This document shows positions 47,815 through 60,183 of a stretch of DNA of 64,000 nt, piece after piece (position 1 is the first letter of the stretch; every line of letters starts with the position of its first letter). The translations under genes were made by a program, and so were the position numbers. The stretch lies in NCBI GenBank assembly GCA_024516035.1, contig CM044958.1:42823743-42887742 (forward strand), read 5' to 3'. Source of the stretch: Bactericera cockerelli. Taxonomy: Eukaryota > Arthropoda > Insecta > Hemiptera > Triozidae. The notes under the pieces were generated by a model. That model did no database searches. It saw only the letters and a program-made list of their open reading frames with translations, and was not told the origin of the DNA.

Positions 47815-48038
47815 TCTTAATATATAAATGTCAAAGTCACTGACTGATCATCGCTCTACAGCTCAAACCGTAAGTCCTAGGAAGCTGAAATTTGGTAGGT
47901 AGCTTTGTCTTATAGTCTAGATGTGCAATAAGACGGGATTTTTCGAAATTCCCACTACAACACCTGCCATTGGCGAAAAAGGATTTTTTGCTTTCACGGC
48001 CATGCCTCGGACCGCAAAGCGGGCGACAGCCTGCTTGT
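47815..48038 (+). mobile_element. Helentron-like non-autonomous element, tandem unit 2
   Basis: Begins directly at the base after unit 1 with the same TCTTAATATATAAATGTCAA and ends with the same hairpin region (GCGGGCGACAGCCTGC). It is about 30 bp shorter than unit 1 because it lacks the ACTGACC expansion. Head-to-tail tandem copies with a shared junction are typical of rolling-circle transposition. Confidence 0.6.
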
Positions 48039-48484
48039 ATTATAATAAAATATTTTTATAACTAGTTATTGTAATATTGTTGTTTAATTATGTCACCAGA
48101 TGTCACCTATTGATTAGTGTAAGCATTCTAAACCCCTACCGAACTCATAATTTTTTGGTGAAATAAAAAGTCTCAAATGAAGAAAATGGCTTTTGCTATA
48201 TTAACTCCGCACATGAAGACACACCGTAGAATATCTAATATTAGTATTCACGTTTCAACCTCCCTTCGGTCATTTCATCAGCATAGAAATTGAATATTAG
48301 AAAGCCAGTCCCCCCCTGCCAGGATAGGTACCCCCCCCCTTCCTCCTGGTGGTATGGCGGCATAACCCTGTCCTGTATCCATCTCTTGAGCCCTGCTATC
48401 AGCTATGATTGGAACACAAAGGAAATACAACCGACTTCCTCGTACTACTGTTGAGCCTTTATTGCTTATTGGTATGCATGATAA
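48039..48484. other. Gene-less stretch
   Basis: No gene. It contains poly-C runs at about 48309 and 48331. Confidence 0.45.
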
Positions 48485-48700
48485 TTTGAAGCTAGCCTCT
48501 GTGGCGTAACGGTTGTGACACTGCCTGTAGTCCAGAGATCCTGAGTTCGATTCCGGGTTGGAGCAGACATTTCTCACAGAAAATTCTGTTCCCTCCGAAC
48601 ACGTGAGGCTGGCATTTCCAGACCTATCTAAGGTGGTTGAGGTTAATGAGGGTAGCTGGTGCGATTACCAGCTGATCGATCAAAATCGTTGGCGTTAACG
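48485..48700 (+). mobile_element. tRNA-headed SINE with core shared with 5S SINEs (copy 2)
   Basis: Head CTGTGGCGTAACGGTTGTGA with B box GAGTTCGATTCCGGG, then CATTTCCAGACC and GGTTGAGGTTAATGAGGGTA, then GTGCGATTACCAGC. It matches the copy at 39356 throughout. Downstream ACTTAAAACTGTGCC and an AAGAAGAAGAAG run near 48806 may be its 3' end. Confidence 0.75.
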
Positions 48701-48905
48701 CAAGGGCACCCAGACTTAAAACTGTGCCACAACCAACCAACCTGAAACATGAGGTTGAACAATTCCGACCCCCCATTAGGATTGGGGAAAGGCAAAGTGA
48801 ATAAAGAAGAAGAAGAAGGTATGTATGATTATATCTAATTATCTACCGCATACCTACCGTTTTATTATTTTTTGCCCAACTTCACATTATTACATGTCTT
48901 CACAT

Positions 48906-49123
48906 GTCTGTCCCGGTAGCTCAGTGGTAAAGGCGGCACTCTGTGAATCCAGAGAATCCAGATGTCGTGGGTTCGAAACCCAGCCGGGACATGACAAGTT
49001 ATCCTCCCATTTGGGATTTTTACCACATAATAATATGTCTTGGGCTTACTGCTGGAATAATGGGACTTTAATAGTCTTAATCGGGCAGTATAAATAAGGC
49101 GATATTATTATTATTATTATTAT
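48906..49123 (+). mobile_element. tRNA-headed SINE, head type 3 (copy 1)
   Basis: GTCCCGG at 48910-48916 pairs with CCGGGAC at 48984-48990 like an acceptor stem. GTAGCTCAGTGGTAAAGG is an excellent A box and GGGTTCGAAACCC an excellent B box and T arm. The D arm and anticodon arm do not fold properly, so it is a retroposed tRNA derivative. A tail with ACATAATAATATGTCTTGGG and TAATCGGGCAGTATAAATAA ends in an ATT repeat. It shares head and tail with copies at 53435 and 63487. Confidence 0.85.
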
Positions 49124-49282
49124 TCATTCAATACGGTTGCTTTACCTCTTATTCACCAGGAATTCACAAAACACTTAACCTCACTGGTCAGCATTACTAT
49201 GATTGAGGGGTTGAATTTAAAGGACCATTTACTAAATACTATCTCGCTGGACGTTTCTTATTTATTTATTATTATTATTTCA

Positions 49283-49341
49283 AAGAGTGTTTCTCAGCCT
49301 TTTTTATTTCGCAGCCATGAAACAGGAGCTACTGTAGAGGA
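49283..49341 (-). mobile_element. SINE 3' tail fragment (type 1/2 family)
   Basis: The reverse complement reads AGTAGCTCCTGTTTCATGGC and AAAAGGCTGAGAAACACTC, the 3' end of the copies at 27591 and 61560. Only the tail is present. Confidence 0.75.
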
Positions 49342-50488
49342 ATCCTTAATCCTCAATTAATTTCCCGATCATTTTATCCAGATAACAGCAATTGTCCCTT
49401 GTTGTAGATAATGTAGATGAATACAGAATGTCGAACGCCCTCTAGCGTGATATCAAAATACTATGTCGATTGTTCACGAATTATAAAGAAAAGAATAGTG
49501 GCGGTCGTCGGATAATAAAGAGCAGAGAATGAAGTTCCAAACTATGCACACAGGTTGCAGCACTCAATACTTAACCCTATGTGTAAGAGTGGTCTCGCCG
49601 TGAAACCACCATTAAGTGGGTTTTGTTCTTGATTTTTGGTGAGTATTTTTTATTTTATATTCCCAAGTCTCGAAATAAGTTTCAAGCAATCGTTTTTACA
49701 ACCTTTCTTCATTATTTTTTAAATCAAAGTGGTTAATATTAATATGTGGTTTTACAGTGTAACCACTGCACTGCTCATTTTAGATACCTAAATTGCCGTC
49801 TTCTAAAGTTAACCCGTCTTCTTCACAGTTTTTAACTTTGAAGACGGGTATACCTTCCTATTATTTTTTATTGTAATAATTTATCTTTGTCAAATAAATG
49901 GAAATGTTAAAAAAAGAAAAGATATTGGATTTTATATCACTAGACATTAGGCTACCTCGCAGTTTCCATGATATACCTTCCTGATTCCGCAATATAATTC
50001 GTGGTATTCACGTTATACCTCGAGGAAACCGCACCTACATATTATACCATTATACCACGCCTGTACTCTCACCTTTGCAAGTAGGTAGCTACTATCAACG
50101 CATCGGATCTTCAAAAATTGCATCTCCTCAAAAATTCGTAAAGTACATCGTTTGCCGATCTCCAGTACCATTTTGTTTGTACTATTAATAGTAACTAAAT
50201 TCACAGTCTTCACTAGACTGTAATACTCATCAGGTGTGTGTCATTGACAATCATAATAATACGATCAGTTTATGTGAGGCGTTTTTTTGGAAAGGTCAAT
50301 GGACTCTTCAGCGTCATAGCCGACTTCTAGAGAAACTAAGAAGGGATCATAGAGAAATTAATCGAAGTCAGAAAGTTGAGGTTTCCTTTGAACAGTTAAG
50401 ATGAAAGTCCTGAGCTTCGAATGTAAATAATGTTGAGTCGAACATTTTTAGTTTCCTACGTAATTCTCGTAGAAAGGAAAGATAGAAG
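49342..50488. other. Gene-less stretch
   Basis: No gene is recognised. A hairpin with ACCCGTCTTC/GAAGACGGGT arms lies at about 49808-49850. Confidence 0.5.
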
Positions 50489-50571
50489 GAGAGAGAAAGA
50501 GAGAGAGAGAGGGAGAGAGAGAGAGAGAAAGAGAGAGAGAGATAGAGATAGGAGAGAGAGAGAAAGGAAGG
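50489..50571. repeat. GA microsatellite
   Basis: (GA)n with scattered AAA, GGG and ATA interruptions. Confidence 0.9.
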
Positions 50572-51340
50572 ATGAATAAAGTCTTAAAGAGTTTATAGTG
50601 TAAAGAAAAGATACAATTCAATTTCCCTGTTTTCTTTTGATCAGCAAATTGGAGTCAGAATTACTTCTTTATTAAAATTCTGCTGACTGAGAACCTCAGC
50701 AAAAGCTTTTAACATTATTTAAAACCGAGAAAGTACTTCACATTCAAAAATCTAAATTAGATTCTCTTTGCCTTTGTGATGGTTTAGGTTGCCTTGGATG
50801 TCTTCTGGTACCTTGAGGAGGGTGTGTTTATCAATTTGCACTCTTGCTGGATGTCTCGGTTCCCTGGATAAATATTTGTTTCTGCAGTACGAATTTCTAG
50901 ATAACAACATCCAACATTCTTTAACATGGGTTTACAGTAGTATACTTAAGAAGATAAGAAGGAAAAGCTGAAATCAAACTCAAGATTGACTTTAAATATG
51001 ACACGAAGACGACAACTGATGGATTAAGGGAATTATTTGATTATATTCGAGTAGAACAAACTATAAGTTGAATTGTATTATCAAACTTTGTGATGTTCAT
51101 TTTCAAAACACATCATAAAATTCATCTACAGACAAGGTTTATTATTAGTGTAAAATCAACACCCTCTACCCTTCAATTTCTACCCTTGCCCAGCCTTTGT
51201 AAGACCGGAATGCCAGTAGAAAATGGATTGCCATACACCTACCTACACAGATAGATTCGAAATTAAAGCAGTCACCAGCCCATAGTCGATGGCTTAACTG
51301 CAGTTTACTCCTCTCCCCTGGTATTAAATGGATATTTATC
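50572..51340. other. Gene-less stretch
   Basis: Nothing recognised. Confidence 0.5.
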
Positions 51341-51343
51341 TTA

Positions 51344-51472
51344 GGGCGGAATTAATAGACGTTTTTGTAATACTCCTGTGGCGCTAAGTCACGGATTACG
51401 TATCGTGTAAGATAGGGAAAACCGACGCTTAGCAATGACTTGTTATATAGAATTTTTCTATTAATTTCGCCC
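51344..51472. mobile_element. 129 bp MITE with TTA target duplication
   Basis: Ends GGGCGGAATTAATAGA and TCTATTAATTTCGCCC are inverted repeats with one mismatch, flanked by TTA at 51341-51343 and 51473-51475. A related end (GGTCGGAATTGATAGACG) lies at about 58312. PIF/Harbinger-type by target preference. Confidence 0.8.
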
Positions 51473-51475
51473 TTA

Positions 51476-53434
51476 ATCTGACTCGCTAGCAAATCCACTT
51501 GCCATTTTTCAATATACATAATTATCTTAAAATATCCCCTGAGTACTTTTATTTTCATCATCTTTAGTTTTTCCTTCAGAATATAAGTGCCAAAAGATAT
51601 CGATTTCAATATGACCAACTATCAAGAGAATCTTGATCTGACTCGCTAGAAAGAAAATTCGACCTTAATAAACAGTATACTGAGGTTGTTTTGAAACAAT
51701 TTGTCAAAGTGCCGGGTTTTAGCTAGTAATTTCATAATTTGCATTACATTGGATAAGTAAGAGAAGGTGTAGGATTACTTACTTTTACTTCCCTTACAAT
51801 GAAGAGAATGAGAGCTTCCTTATTAACTGGATTGAGAGATCCTTTCATTATTATAACAACTCTCAGGGTAGGAGCTGAGGTGTAAGTTTCCTTCTCGTTA
51901 GACGTTAACGTAAATGCTTCTAGGATATTCTTAGATGTGAGTGATTTTTCATGTTGAAGCTCCTTCAGACTACTCTGGAAGAGATGACTCCCACGGGAGC
52001 GTTTATCCACCTCCACCCTCCACCTCCTTCAGCTAGGCTCTCTTCCCTTCTTTGTTATTCTGCCGTGTCCAGGAAAAATCCGAAGGATAATAGACGTATA
52101 CAGAGTCTCAAGGCGTCCTTTTCTTCTCCTCCTTCTACAGGAAAGACGTCTGGTTGCAGGCTCTTCAAACTTTTTTAAAAGCTTTCTTCGGATCTTAAGG
52201 AATTTGCAGTATTTTACCTGAATTTTTTAAAAGTTTGTTCAGTAATGAAAATAAATTTGACCTTTTAAAATGCCTATTTTCCATTTTATTTATTGGTAAT
52301 GTGAAAAGTTTTGCTTCTATCCATACATTTTGATAATTCAGACTTGAACATTATTTTCTGGATGGATTGGACGTACAGTTGACTGAGAATATTTTTACAA
52401 CAACACCTGAATATTTTGAAACCATATGAACCCGGGTGTTTCGGCCGTGATATGTGAACTCCCAAGACTAGTACCTATGAAGATTGTGAAAATGACTGTA
52501 GAGATAGAAAAAGCCGATTTCATGAACACTCTAATCTTGATTCAATATTTCAACTTTGCAGCTTTACCTAAAACCAACTAGACTGACGTCCTAAGAATGC
52601 GCGTAATGCTCCTCATTCAAGCAACCAACCATGCGGATTTTCAGAGAAACTCGCATTTTGTTGAAAGTTCAGACCAAAATGAAATTAAGTTCAATTTTTA
52701 TATGCTTTTCCGTGCAAATCAGCAAATCAGCTCTAGTCAGACTAGTAGACTATGCTGAGATCTTCCCTCTAATTCCTGTGATAGCTTCCCAGCTCGTGCA
52801 AAATGAATAAAAACATCAGCTGCTTACAATTCTCTATTCATCTGTAGATGCACATCAGAGCTGGTTGTCTATCTGTAGTCCATAACTCGGTATTATTATG
52901 ACTGTACAATGTACCTATATATTTTATACAACATGGTAGCAACAGTGGAACACAGGGAGGGGATCCACCCCCCCCCCACCCAGTGCAAGCTGAAACAAAG
53001 ACACAGAAGGAACTTTATTATGAGATTTATGAGATATCCATCTCCTCCCCCCGCCCCAACCCCCCTCCCTCCCTCCCTCGTCCCGGAGAGGAAATGACGA
53101 GGTGGAATGGAAGATGAAAGTCAAAGATATCCCCACAGCAATGAGAGAGAGAGGGAGGAGGAAGAGAAAAGAGCATGAAAAATATTTGTCGGGAAAGTAA
53201 TGGAATTTACAGATAGGAGTAGTATTTAAATTTATTAAATTTCTAAAATATCTCCGACATGAGATCCCTGTTTACAAGATTATGACTCACAGAAAGGCAA
53301 AAGGCTTTACTTCTTGTTCGTGCATGTATGTACCTGGATCTGTAGGGCTCAATTCCTTTGAGGACACAAATAATAGTCATAAAAATAACAAGTACAGTAT
53401 CGGAGGCGGCTGAGTGCAAGTCAGTAGTGAACTC
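51476..53434. other. Gene-less stretch
   Basis: No gene. TCTGACTCGCTAG occurs twice (51476 and 51637). A C run at 52968-52978 and a C-rich patch at 53045-53080 generate open frames that I do not regard as coding. Confidence 0.5.
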
Positions 53435-53643
53435 GGACCGGTAAATCAGTGGTAAAGGCGGCACTCTGTGAATTCAGAGGTTCCAGAGGTCGCGGGTTCG
53501 AAACCCAGCCGGGACAAGACAAGTTTTCCTCCCATTTGGATTTTTACCACATAATAATATGTCTTGGGCTTACTGCTGGAATAATGGGACTTTAATAGTC
53601 CTAATCGAGCAGTATAAATAAGGCAATATTATTATATTATTAT
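53435..53643 (+). mobile_element. tRNA-headed SINE, head type 3 (copy 2)
   Basis: Very similar to the copy at 48906 over the B box (CGGGTTCGAAACCCAGCCGG), the ACATAATAATATGTCTTGGG body and the AGTATAAATAAGGC tail, ending in ATTATATTATT. The first bases of the head (GGACCGG) have diverged, so the acceptor-like pairing is broken. Confidence 0.85.
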
Positions 53644-55170
53644 ATAGTATACAGTTAGAAAACATAGTAACTGTCTCTCTACCAGATCTGTCACAGACAA
53701 GTACCAGTGCGTCAGGACAAAAGACAATAAAACAAATCATTGACCGTACGATCCAGCCGTAAATTGTGGAAGTAGGAATGCCAGAACCAACCAAGCAACC
53801 TCAACATTGAGGAAGAATTTGAACAATGTTGACCCCATGTAGGTTTTTAAAATAAACCAAGTGAAAGACAGTAAGTATACTTATTCATTACAATATCCTA
53901 CTGCCTGGTGAAAGACCAAGGCTCCTATCTACTAATCAATGCAGTTTTTCAACATTTTTTCATAATAGGTAATTTTATTGCTTACTTCTGTCATGCTACG
54001 TCAGAGTCTGAATTTGAACCACTGACCTCCACAGCTTTGAAGTCCACTATTTTAAACAATTTAGATCTTGAGTACATAAAGCGATAGGAGAGTAAAGGAA
54101 TAGTCTTTCAGTAGTATTTTAAACAATGGCAAGATTGTAGTACTGTTGACCAAGAGATAGGTGGTTGCATAAAGGAGTAAGTCTCTTCTACTTAGAACAA
54201 AGTAAGACCTCTCTTGAACAATATTCTCCCTCAAGGTGTTTGACTAATTCCAAACGCAATTAAAATCGACACCAGCCTGTGTCTTGGTAAATAGTTTCCA
54301 GCCTTTGAGAACATCTGTCACAGGAGTGGGGTTAAGCGACGGACTGGCTTTGCTGTGAAGTTAATGTTTGAATGGATATCGCTGGGATTGTTTCGTTTGA
54401 TGTGCTTTGGACAGGAGAGGGGGTCATTTCCGTCTTAATATTGTCAGGAGTATTATGAAGCTGGGCTCGACAGTTAGCACTCCAGATGAACAGGATACTT
54501 TGTTTGGATTTAGAATTTGAATATTTTATGTAGGTTCTTCTGTCCACTAGTATGAAGATTCATACGCATAAACACGATAAGGCACAATATTAATCCTGAT
54601 ATCTGCTCACAATTCTTCTCCTTCGCTCTACTAACAGTGTCCTACAACTATTTTCTATGGTGGCGTAAGGAATAAGGATTTACGAGATTTCATAGAATAA
54701 TGTGCACGTTTAGTCCTACAGGAAACCCCCAAGACAAGTTTTCCCGTTTACAAGAAATTAATTTTTCACTCTGAACAAAAGCGTCCTTAGTGAAAGGAAA
54801 ATGAAATCAAGCGTGAATATATTAAAAGGAAAATTTCTCAAACTTGGAAAATTCAGGAACTATATGAGTTCTTAAACATTGAACGGTAAATGAATTATTA
54901 TTTTTTACGTCGTAGGATAAAGTTTTGTGAGGATTTGAATGAAAGATAAACTTTATCTGCTTGCTTTAGGTTATTGGCTCTTGGTTATATTCGTTGTTTA
55001 TATTTTAAACAAAACAGAAGGAAAATTTTGAAGTCATATCTTTCGATAACAGGCCAGGAAACACGAATGAAATTTTAATTATATTAATTTATAACCTGAT
55101 CACTTTTAGAACAATCACTTTTTCGATGATCGAATCTTGTAATATGAATGTAACTATGTATGTATGTTCA
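53644..55170. other. Gene-less stretch
   Basis: No gene. GAATTTGAACCACTGACCTC at about 54010 resembles a minus-strand fragment of the type 1 SINE head. Confidence 0.45.
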
Positions 55171-55287
55171 AATGGGAAAGCTAGTAAAATATGTTTAAAT
55201 GGGAAAGCTAGTATAATATGTTTAAATGGGATAGCTAGTATAATATGTTTAAATGGGATAGCTGGTATAATATGTTTGAATGGGACG
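55171..55287. repeat. 27 bp minisatellite, four and a third copies
   Basis: Units AATGGGAAAGCTAGTAAAAT plus ATGTTTA begin at 55171, 55198, 55225 and 55252, with a partial unit at 55279. Because 27 is a multiple of three, both strands stay open and give 9-residue peptide repeats. I regard these as by-products. Confidence 0.9.
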
Positions 55288-57031
55288 CCACTCATGGTTG
55301 AAGAGCCTCTCTGGCTTTGAGCTAGTTTCGGTAGGACTTCAAAAAAGGTTGTCAGACTCTGTGGCTAAAGAGTAAGTGATCACCTGCCTCTTCTTCTCCA
55401 TAAGTAATATTAATCCTCTTTTGAAGAAAAACCTTTGTTCCATGGATCCCTAGGTTGTGTACAGAGTGTCCTGTGATATTATGCACTTCTGTCCCAGAGT
55501 ATATAGGATTGGAATTACATTGATACTATACTTCTATACTGTAGGTTATTACGGATCAGTTGAGAGCCGCCCAGAACAAATAATTCAGGAAGAGTGAAAA
55601 ATGAAATGATAAAAGAGAAAAACCTCATCTTATTGCTGATACAAGAATCCTTTGCATGACGACTGGGGACTTGGTTTCAAATCCAGGTACTGTTCTCTTT
55701 TACTTACCGGGTGATGTGTAAGTCCTGAAGGTATAGTCCATAATATACAGGATGTTTGTGAATCATTTGCGCGAAATTCTTGAATTTGGTTGAATTTTTT
55801 TTTTTAAGCAGAACCAATTTTTTTCAATCAAATATGAACGAGTTGCTTCATTTAGCCCAAGAAACGAAGACAAAGTAACCCCCAAAAAAGAAATAGTTGG
55901 TGTATGAGCCAATTTTGGAACAATTGTAGGGATAGGTCCCCTGAGAATCATTCGATATCTTTAAGTTTACGCCAAAGTCCGTCGACCCCCAGCCGAAATT
56001 CGGTCGAAAATAACTCGTAACTGATATAGGAAAACAAGATTTATTAGAGAGAATTTGAGAAGATGCAGGTCTCTAGTAAAAGGTAAGGCAAGGTATCTGC
56101 TCTACAGTCCAACCCATGCTGTATGTGTGTGCAGACACCAATATGCACCTCGGTTGTAAGTTAATTAAAACCCTCGAGTATCAAGAGGTCAGTATCAGTA
56201 TATTGTTGAGATCCTGAAATTAGTTTTTGTGAATTCCTTCTTCATTTAATTTGACTACCTTCGCATATTATGAACATAATTGTATTTGTTTGCATAATAT
56301 CCATGTTGTATCAGTGTGATACACTTCTCGGGAATGCTGTAGGATATTACGCTCGCATTCACTTCATTACCATGCAGGATCAGGGAGAGGAGGGGTGCAA
56401 ATTGTAATATTAGAAAACTCAAATTTCGTTCATTTTAGAGGATGCGTCTCATGTATCCACTTCCTTGTGCAGCGGGTTGCAGCGTGTTCCAATTCTCAGA
56501 AGATTGAAGGGGCGAATGATATTCTTTAGAAAAGCACTTGTTCTGGGTTTATGAATACCACCTATGACATTTGTTATTTAATTATTATTATTTTGGCTAT
56601 GTCATTAAATTAAAATACTTTCTATACCTTACATGGAATTAATAAAAAGTACAAAGTAATGGTACATGGAATTCCCGATTTTTGATTATTTTTAATAGGA
56701 AAATCTACACATGTGTTCTCTGTACTCGTACATTTATGAATTCCCGATTTTTGATTATTTTAAATAGAAAAATCTATGCATGTGTACTGATATACATCAA
56801 AATACTTGACTTTCGTTTATATTCTCAGGAAATGCGCAAGGTACTCAGGGACTTGGTACCCTCCGGGGATGCTTTGGATATAAAATTACCGACTATACCC
56901 TTCTTTCTGCGTGTGACCCTACCCCTTCCCCTTACCCTACTCTTCAGCGAAGCATCTTTCAAACACAATGACGAGGTAACGTGTCGTCAAAGTTAACATG
57001 CTTATGCTTATGAGCGTGAATATTGAGAGAG

Positions 57032-57033
<2 letters not shown>
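55288..57033. other. Gene-less stretch
   Basis: No gene. TATACAGGATGTTTG at about 55744 resembles the left end of a TA-flanked element. A direct repeat GAATTCCCGATTTTTGATTA lies at 56669 and 56739. Confidence 0.45.
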
Positions 57034-57075
<42 letters not shown>

Positions 57076-57153
57076 AGAAGATGAAAGGAAGAGGACCAAA
57101 TTAGAGACATCACGGAGCACCCTCCGGAAACTTTTTCTATGTGGGAGGAGAAG

Positions 57154-57195
<42 letters not shown>

Positions 57196-57366
57196 AACAA
57201 AAAGATGAGACATTGTGTGTTAGGGAGATGGAAAAAATAGCAGGATTCACGCCCAAAATATTCCAAAAAGATTAAAGAGAGCTTTTTAGAGGCAGTCTGA
57301 AGAAATTTAATCAGAGAGAGAGAGAGAGAAAGAGAGAGAGAGGGAGAGAGAGAGTGAGAGAAAGAA

Positions 57367-57401
<35 letters not shown>

Positions 57402-57411
57402 TAGAGGGGGC
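57034..57411. repeat. Cluster of GA microsatellites
   Basis: Three GA tracts at about 57034-57077, 57150-57196 and 57311-57411, separated by non-repetitive sequence. The minus-strand Leu-Ser-rich frames across them are artefacts. Confidence 0.9.
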
Positions 57412-58671
57412 TATGGAGGATAAAGTATTGTAATCATGATGACAAATACAGATGCAGGGGACTTTGAAAACAATTTACATGGAAAGTTTCTTCTGAAAAA
57501 GAAGGAAGCTTCCAGGATGAGGCAGGAAACTGCAAGGCACTTCCTTCCGTGCAGACATTGCTTATTAGATTTTACAACCTCCCTGGCTGCATGGGGCTCC
57601 CTACTAGGAGTGCGCGTGGAATGGGTTCGATTCCCGTAGATAGTAATGCTGGTATTTATGTATATACGTATTATGTAAAATTCAATAATGAAAAGCGCTT
57701 GTTGAACACTTGACCATTAAAATTATTAGCCTTCATGCTTTAGGTACAATCATATCAACTAAGGATACCAAGCCGTCCGTTTGCCGTTATTCCAAATATT
57801 AAAACTTTGAGAAATGTCTCAAAGAACCTGAAGCATCTGCAATTTCACAATATCTATATTTTTTTCCGTCCACCCTGTAAATTAATAATACAGTTCTTAA
57901 GCTCACACGATGATTGTTACAGTACCCCCCCGCCGCCCCTCACAAGACAAGGGTGTAAATTAATTGAAAGAAGAAAGATTAAAGACCTCTGCTCCTCCCC
58001 TTCTTTCTCCCCGCCCACTTCCCCCCTCCCTCATGGGCGAGTTTCAGAACGTATTTTCAATTATTGCGACTGCCTTCGTCTGGTCGGAGCGCTGTCGTCA
58101 GCAAATGCTAACCCAAGCACGGTATAGGCCCGGCAGGGGAGACCTCAGAATGAGGCCCGGATAGGGATCTAGCGACGTGGAAGCGACGGGAAGGGTGAAA
58201 CCATGGAGGAAGTAATGGAGAACTCACAATGTATATCTCATGGGTAACGAACCTGTCTCATAATATCGGCCATTTTGTATAGTTGGAACAAAGAGTAAAT
58301 TAAGAAATTAAGGTCGGAATTGATAGACGTTTTTGTAATACCTCTGTGTAACTAAGTCTGATTTTTGCTTCTTAAGATCTCGATTTTGTCTAACAATTTG
58401 GCCCTCATTCTTTTTCTCTACAACATGCTTTTGAAGTTACTAACGGTAGCCATTTTGGATAGTTTCTCATGTGAAAGGTTTGAGTTATTACGAGTTATCC
58501 AGTGCTTATTCCTCCATGGGTGGAACACATGAACCACCAAGATCGGATTCACTGACTGCTGCTAGCTATGTGTGTTTATTGGCCCGTCATGTCACGTGGA
58601 GATCTTCCTGGTATAGTCAGTGTTCTCATGAACACTGTAATTACTAGCTCGCAGCTCGCACTGAAGTGATA
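57412..58671. other. Gene-less stretch with tRNA-like and MITE fragments
   Basis: At about 57575-57645 a tRNA-like piece shows ATGGGTTCGATTCCCG (B box with T-arm pairing) after GGAGTGCGCGTGGA. At 58312-58360 GGTCGGAATTGATAGACG and TTTTTGTAATACCTCTGTG match the left half of the MITE at 51344. A GC-richer patch at about 58015-58200 has no recognisable gene. Confidence 0.45.
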
Positions 58672-58673
58672 TA

Positions 58674-59537
58674 CAGGGTGGGGCAAAAGTCTGGAAACCC
58701 CTGAATAACTTTCGAATGGCTTCTTCGGTAAAGTTAAAATTTTGTAAGGTAAACCGGGCTAATAAGACCTTTTTTTAGAGTCGGTTCGATTTTTGTTACC
58801 GGCCCCAATGTCGGGGCCAGGGGGGCCAACTTCATTTTTTTAAACACGAACCACCACCTTGCAATACATTTTTGGAAAGGTCTTTAAAGAAATACATTGG
58901 TGCAAATTTTATTTTTTTAATATTAAACTGTTTGCAAATGGCGTCCAACTTTGTGTATGCAGTAAAGTCTGGAAACCCCTGAATATCTTTTGAAAGGGCT
59001 TTCTCAGTTAATTTAAAATTGTGCACGGTCAGTCGGGGTAATTAGAACTTTCCAAAAATGTATCGCAAGGTGAGGTTTTGTATTTAAAAAAAAATGAAGT
59101 TGACCTCCCTGGCCCCGACATGGGGGCCAGTAAAAAAAATCGGTCCAATTCTAATATAAGGTCTAATTACCAAAGGATCACCGTACACAATTTTAAATTT
59201 ACTGAGAAAGTCCTTTCGAAAGATATTCAAGGGTTTCCAGACTTTACTGCATATACAAAGTTGGACGCCATTTGCAAACAAATAATATTAAAAAAATAAA
59301 ATTTGCACCAATTCATTTCTTATTTAAAAACCTTTCCAAAAATGTATTGCAAGGTGGGGGTTCGTATTTAGAAAAATGAAGTTTGCCCCCCTGGCCCCGA
59401 CATGGGGGCTGGTAACAAAAATCGACCCCACTCTAAAAGAAGGTCTTATTAGCCCGGTTTACTGTACAAAATTTTAAGTTTACCGAAGAAGGCATTCGAA
59501 AGTTATGCGGGGGTTTCCAGACTTTTGCCCCACCCTG
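58674..59537. mobile_element. TA-flanked fold-back MITE, 864 bp
   Basis: Ends CAGGGTGGGGCAAAAGTCTG and its complement are flanked by TA (58672-58673 and 59538-59539). The arms are about 58674-59051 and 59158-59537, nearly the whole element, around a ~106 bp centre. The centre resembles part of the arms: GGCCCCGACATGGGGGC-like motifs occur in both arms and in the centre, and AGTCTGGAAACCCCTGAATA-like motifs occur at 58690 and 58967. It looks as if internal duplications built the structure. Termini match the Tc1/mariner style of 14850-17306. Confidence 0.85.
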
Positions 59538-59539
59538 TA

Positions 59540-60183
59540 TATTGTTTATTTATTGAACCGTAAGGAAAATACAGTATTGATGGGTTCAGTAGCAGGCTAG
59601 CAGGGTTCTAATTGGTTCCAAGAATCACAAGAAAGTAAATACAATATTTTTGCTCTTGTCCGTTCTCTTTTTCCCCCCTTTCTTAAAAAATCTAAGACAT
59701 TGGAGTAAGGGGTTTCTATGTATGTATTCAAACCTCATAAGGCCCTGACACATCTCCCCTGATCATGGGAAGTGGTTCAAACACGGAACGCCGTTAATCT
59801 CTTCATCTCCCCCCTTCAGGATTTTCCCTCCTGCTCAAAGAGAAAACCCCGAGAAAAAGAAAAAGTGGTCTAGAGTGTAAAAAGGTGCAGCTTTTTCAAC
59901 ACACTCTTTTGTAAGAGAATTTTTTTTTCACTTACGCTGAAGTGACATTCAAGAGTGTTGAGGTTCTGGATTACTATAAGGAGGTTAGGTGAATGAAATT
60001 CATTTCCATATTATACAATCTGCACGTCCTGTGAGGGGCAGGGGGGAGGGAGGTATAGTACAATTCCACACATAGGATACCCATGTAGCAGGGGGTAGAG
60101 GTACCCCCCCCCTCCCCAGGCAGGTGGGAGGTCCTGTGGTGGCTTTGTTATTTCCCGAGCTTTGAACGTTTTCACCCCCTGCA
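59540..60183. other. Gene-less stretch
   Basis: No gene. G- and C-rich homopolymer patches lie at 60035-60055 and 60100-60115. Confidence 0.45.

Noticed and set aside
48910..48990. Functional tRNA gene
   Set aside because: The acceptor and T arms pair well, but the D arm and a normal 7 nt anticodon loop are missing, and the same head plus tail occurs at 53435 and 63487.
56937..57266. Leu/Ser-rich minus-strand frames
   Set aside because: Pure translation of GA microsatellites.
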